From Saccharicrinis sp. (GTDB lineage: Bacteria > Bacteroidota > Bacteroidia > Bacteroidales > Marinilabiliaceae), in assembly GCA_024635555.1 (NCBI GenBank), contig JAGXIO010000235.1, forward strand, positions 1 to 51,365: 51,365 nt of DNA. Direction: 5' to 3'. Positions 50,822-51,365 of the stretch are shown piece by piece (the first letter of the stretch is position 1; every line of letters begins with the position of its first letter). Both the position numbers and the translations under genes were made by a program. The notes beneath the pieces are model-generated. The model saw only the letters and a list, made by a program, of their open reading frames with translations, made no database searches and was not told the origin of the DNA.

Positions 50822-51365
50822 TTATTTCATGATACCTGCTTTTAAAAAGGTAATCTCCTTTGAAGTAAGAAAACGCCATTTGCCGCGGGGCACATCTTTT
50901 TTGGTAAGGCCCGAAAAGTAAACCCTATCGAGTTTTATTACCTCGTAACCCAAGTGGGCAAAAATACGGCGTACTATCCTATTTTTGCCCGAATGTATCT
51001 CAATGCCCACTTCCTTTGCATTACCTTGAACCAAGCTGATCTTATCTGACTTAATAAAACCATCTTCCAGTTCAAAACCAGTGGCTATGCTATCCAGATG
51101 TTCCGGCGTTATTTCCTTATCCAAAAATGCATGATATATTTTACGGTGTTCGTGGCTGGGGTGTGTCAGTTGTTTGGCTAAGTCGCCATCGTTGGTAAGT
51201 AACAGGATACCTGTTGTCATTTTGTCCAATCGACCCACGGGGTATATCCGCTCTTCGCAAGCATGTTTTACCAAATCCATAACGGTATGGGTGGCATGAG
51301 GATCACTTAGCGTAGTTACAAAACCTTTGGGCTTATTCAAAAGTACATAAACCAACTTCTCGGCA
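50822..51365 (-). CDS. pseudouridine synthase, RsuA/RluB/RluE/RluF family (partial)
   Basis: The C-terminal 180 or so residues of a pseudouridine synthase of the RsuA family, which modifies uridine in rRNA. Motifs: KLVYVLLNKPKGFVTT, the catalytic YPVGRLDKMTTGILLLTNDG with the aspartate in GRLD, and GKNRIVRRIFAHLGYEV. The N-terminal S4 domain lies beyond the window end: the frame continues without a stop to base 51365, and the TTG at 51355 is an internal Leu codon, not a start. It lies 80 bases upstream of glmM on the same strand. Confidence 0.93.
   Translation of the reverse strand, partial: AEKLVYVLLNKPKGFVTTLSDPHATHTVMDLVKHACEERIYPVGRLDKMTTGILLLTNDGDLAKQLTHPSHEHRKIYHAFLDKEITPEHLDSIATGFELEDGFIKSDKISLVQGNAKEVGIEIHSGKNRIVRRIFAHLGYEVIKLDRVYFSGLTKKDVPRGKWRFLTSKEITFLKAGIMK

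Noticed and set aside
1-51365. CRISPR arrays, tRNA or rRNA genes
   Set aside because: No regularly spaced direct repeats of 24-40 bases and no cloverleaf or rRNA-like stretch was recognised. A tRNAscan-SE run would settle it.

Overview
The window looks like chromosomal DNA of a Bacteroidota bacterium, most likely one of the marine or anaerobic Bacteroidales/Marinilabiliales-type lineages; the order is inference. Reasons: a fused SecDF, the type IX secretion (T9SS) genes porW (sprE) and porX, an S46 dipeptidyl-peptidase, an animal-type glutaminyl cyclase, a PorE-like TPR/PD40 protein, the viroplasmin-type RNase H, AT-rich spacers, weak ribosome binding sites, and -7 boxes of the TAnnTTTG type. 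No rRNA, tRNA, CRISPR array, phage or insertion-sequence gene was seen.

Layout. 1-821 is non-coding and full of inverted repeats. It includes a block (508-667) made almost wholly of six back-to-back perfect hairpins inside 9-bp terminal inverted repeats. 822-3581: zinc metallopeptidase, a coiled-coil membrane protein, a sensor kinase and xseB. 3667-7426 (minus): zwf-pgl (oxidative pentose phosphate entry) and a MacB-type permease. 7688-10368: uracil permease and alanine dehydrogenase. 10614-11960 (minus): soluble GAF histidine kinase. 12122-12388: cluster of GC-rich hairpin repeats upstream of cysS. 12415-19299 (plus): cysS, glutaminyl cyclase, rnhB, DPP7-type peptidase, marC, rnhA. 19349-21556 (minus): TPR/LytS-type kinase and a tiny Lys/Cys-rich secreted protein.

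21727-24956 (minus) is an envelope cluster: an abundant-looking helical outer-membrane lipoprotein ending in Lys-Tyr-Lys-Arg, two L,D-transpeptidases and an anchored protein of unknown function, overlapping or tightly spaced. Divergent from it lie an ECF sigma factor and a cytosolic PepSY-like protein, then a two-component system with a cysteine-rich sensor. I regard this as the best candidate for an undescribed system: a Braun-lipoprotein-like outer membrane to peptidoglycan tether with its own transpeptidases and a nearby regulator.

28567-37952 is a T9SS-flavoured block: a PorE-like protein carrying a SPOR domain in place of OmpA, a sigma-54 activator, porW, porX and tsaE. 38197-45629 (minus) holds housekeeping genes: HEAT protein, trmN, a DUF2400 protein, lolD, a Ca/Na antiporter, tatA and secDF. 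45866-51365: a degenerate sigma-54 activator that has lost its GAFTGA loop, an outer-membrane barrel, rex, glmM and the C-terminal part of a pseudouridine synthase cut by the window end.

Several genes are given a start downstream of the longest open frame, because the extension lacks family similarity or overlaps a promoter; each case is stated in its entry.
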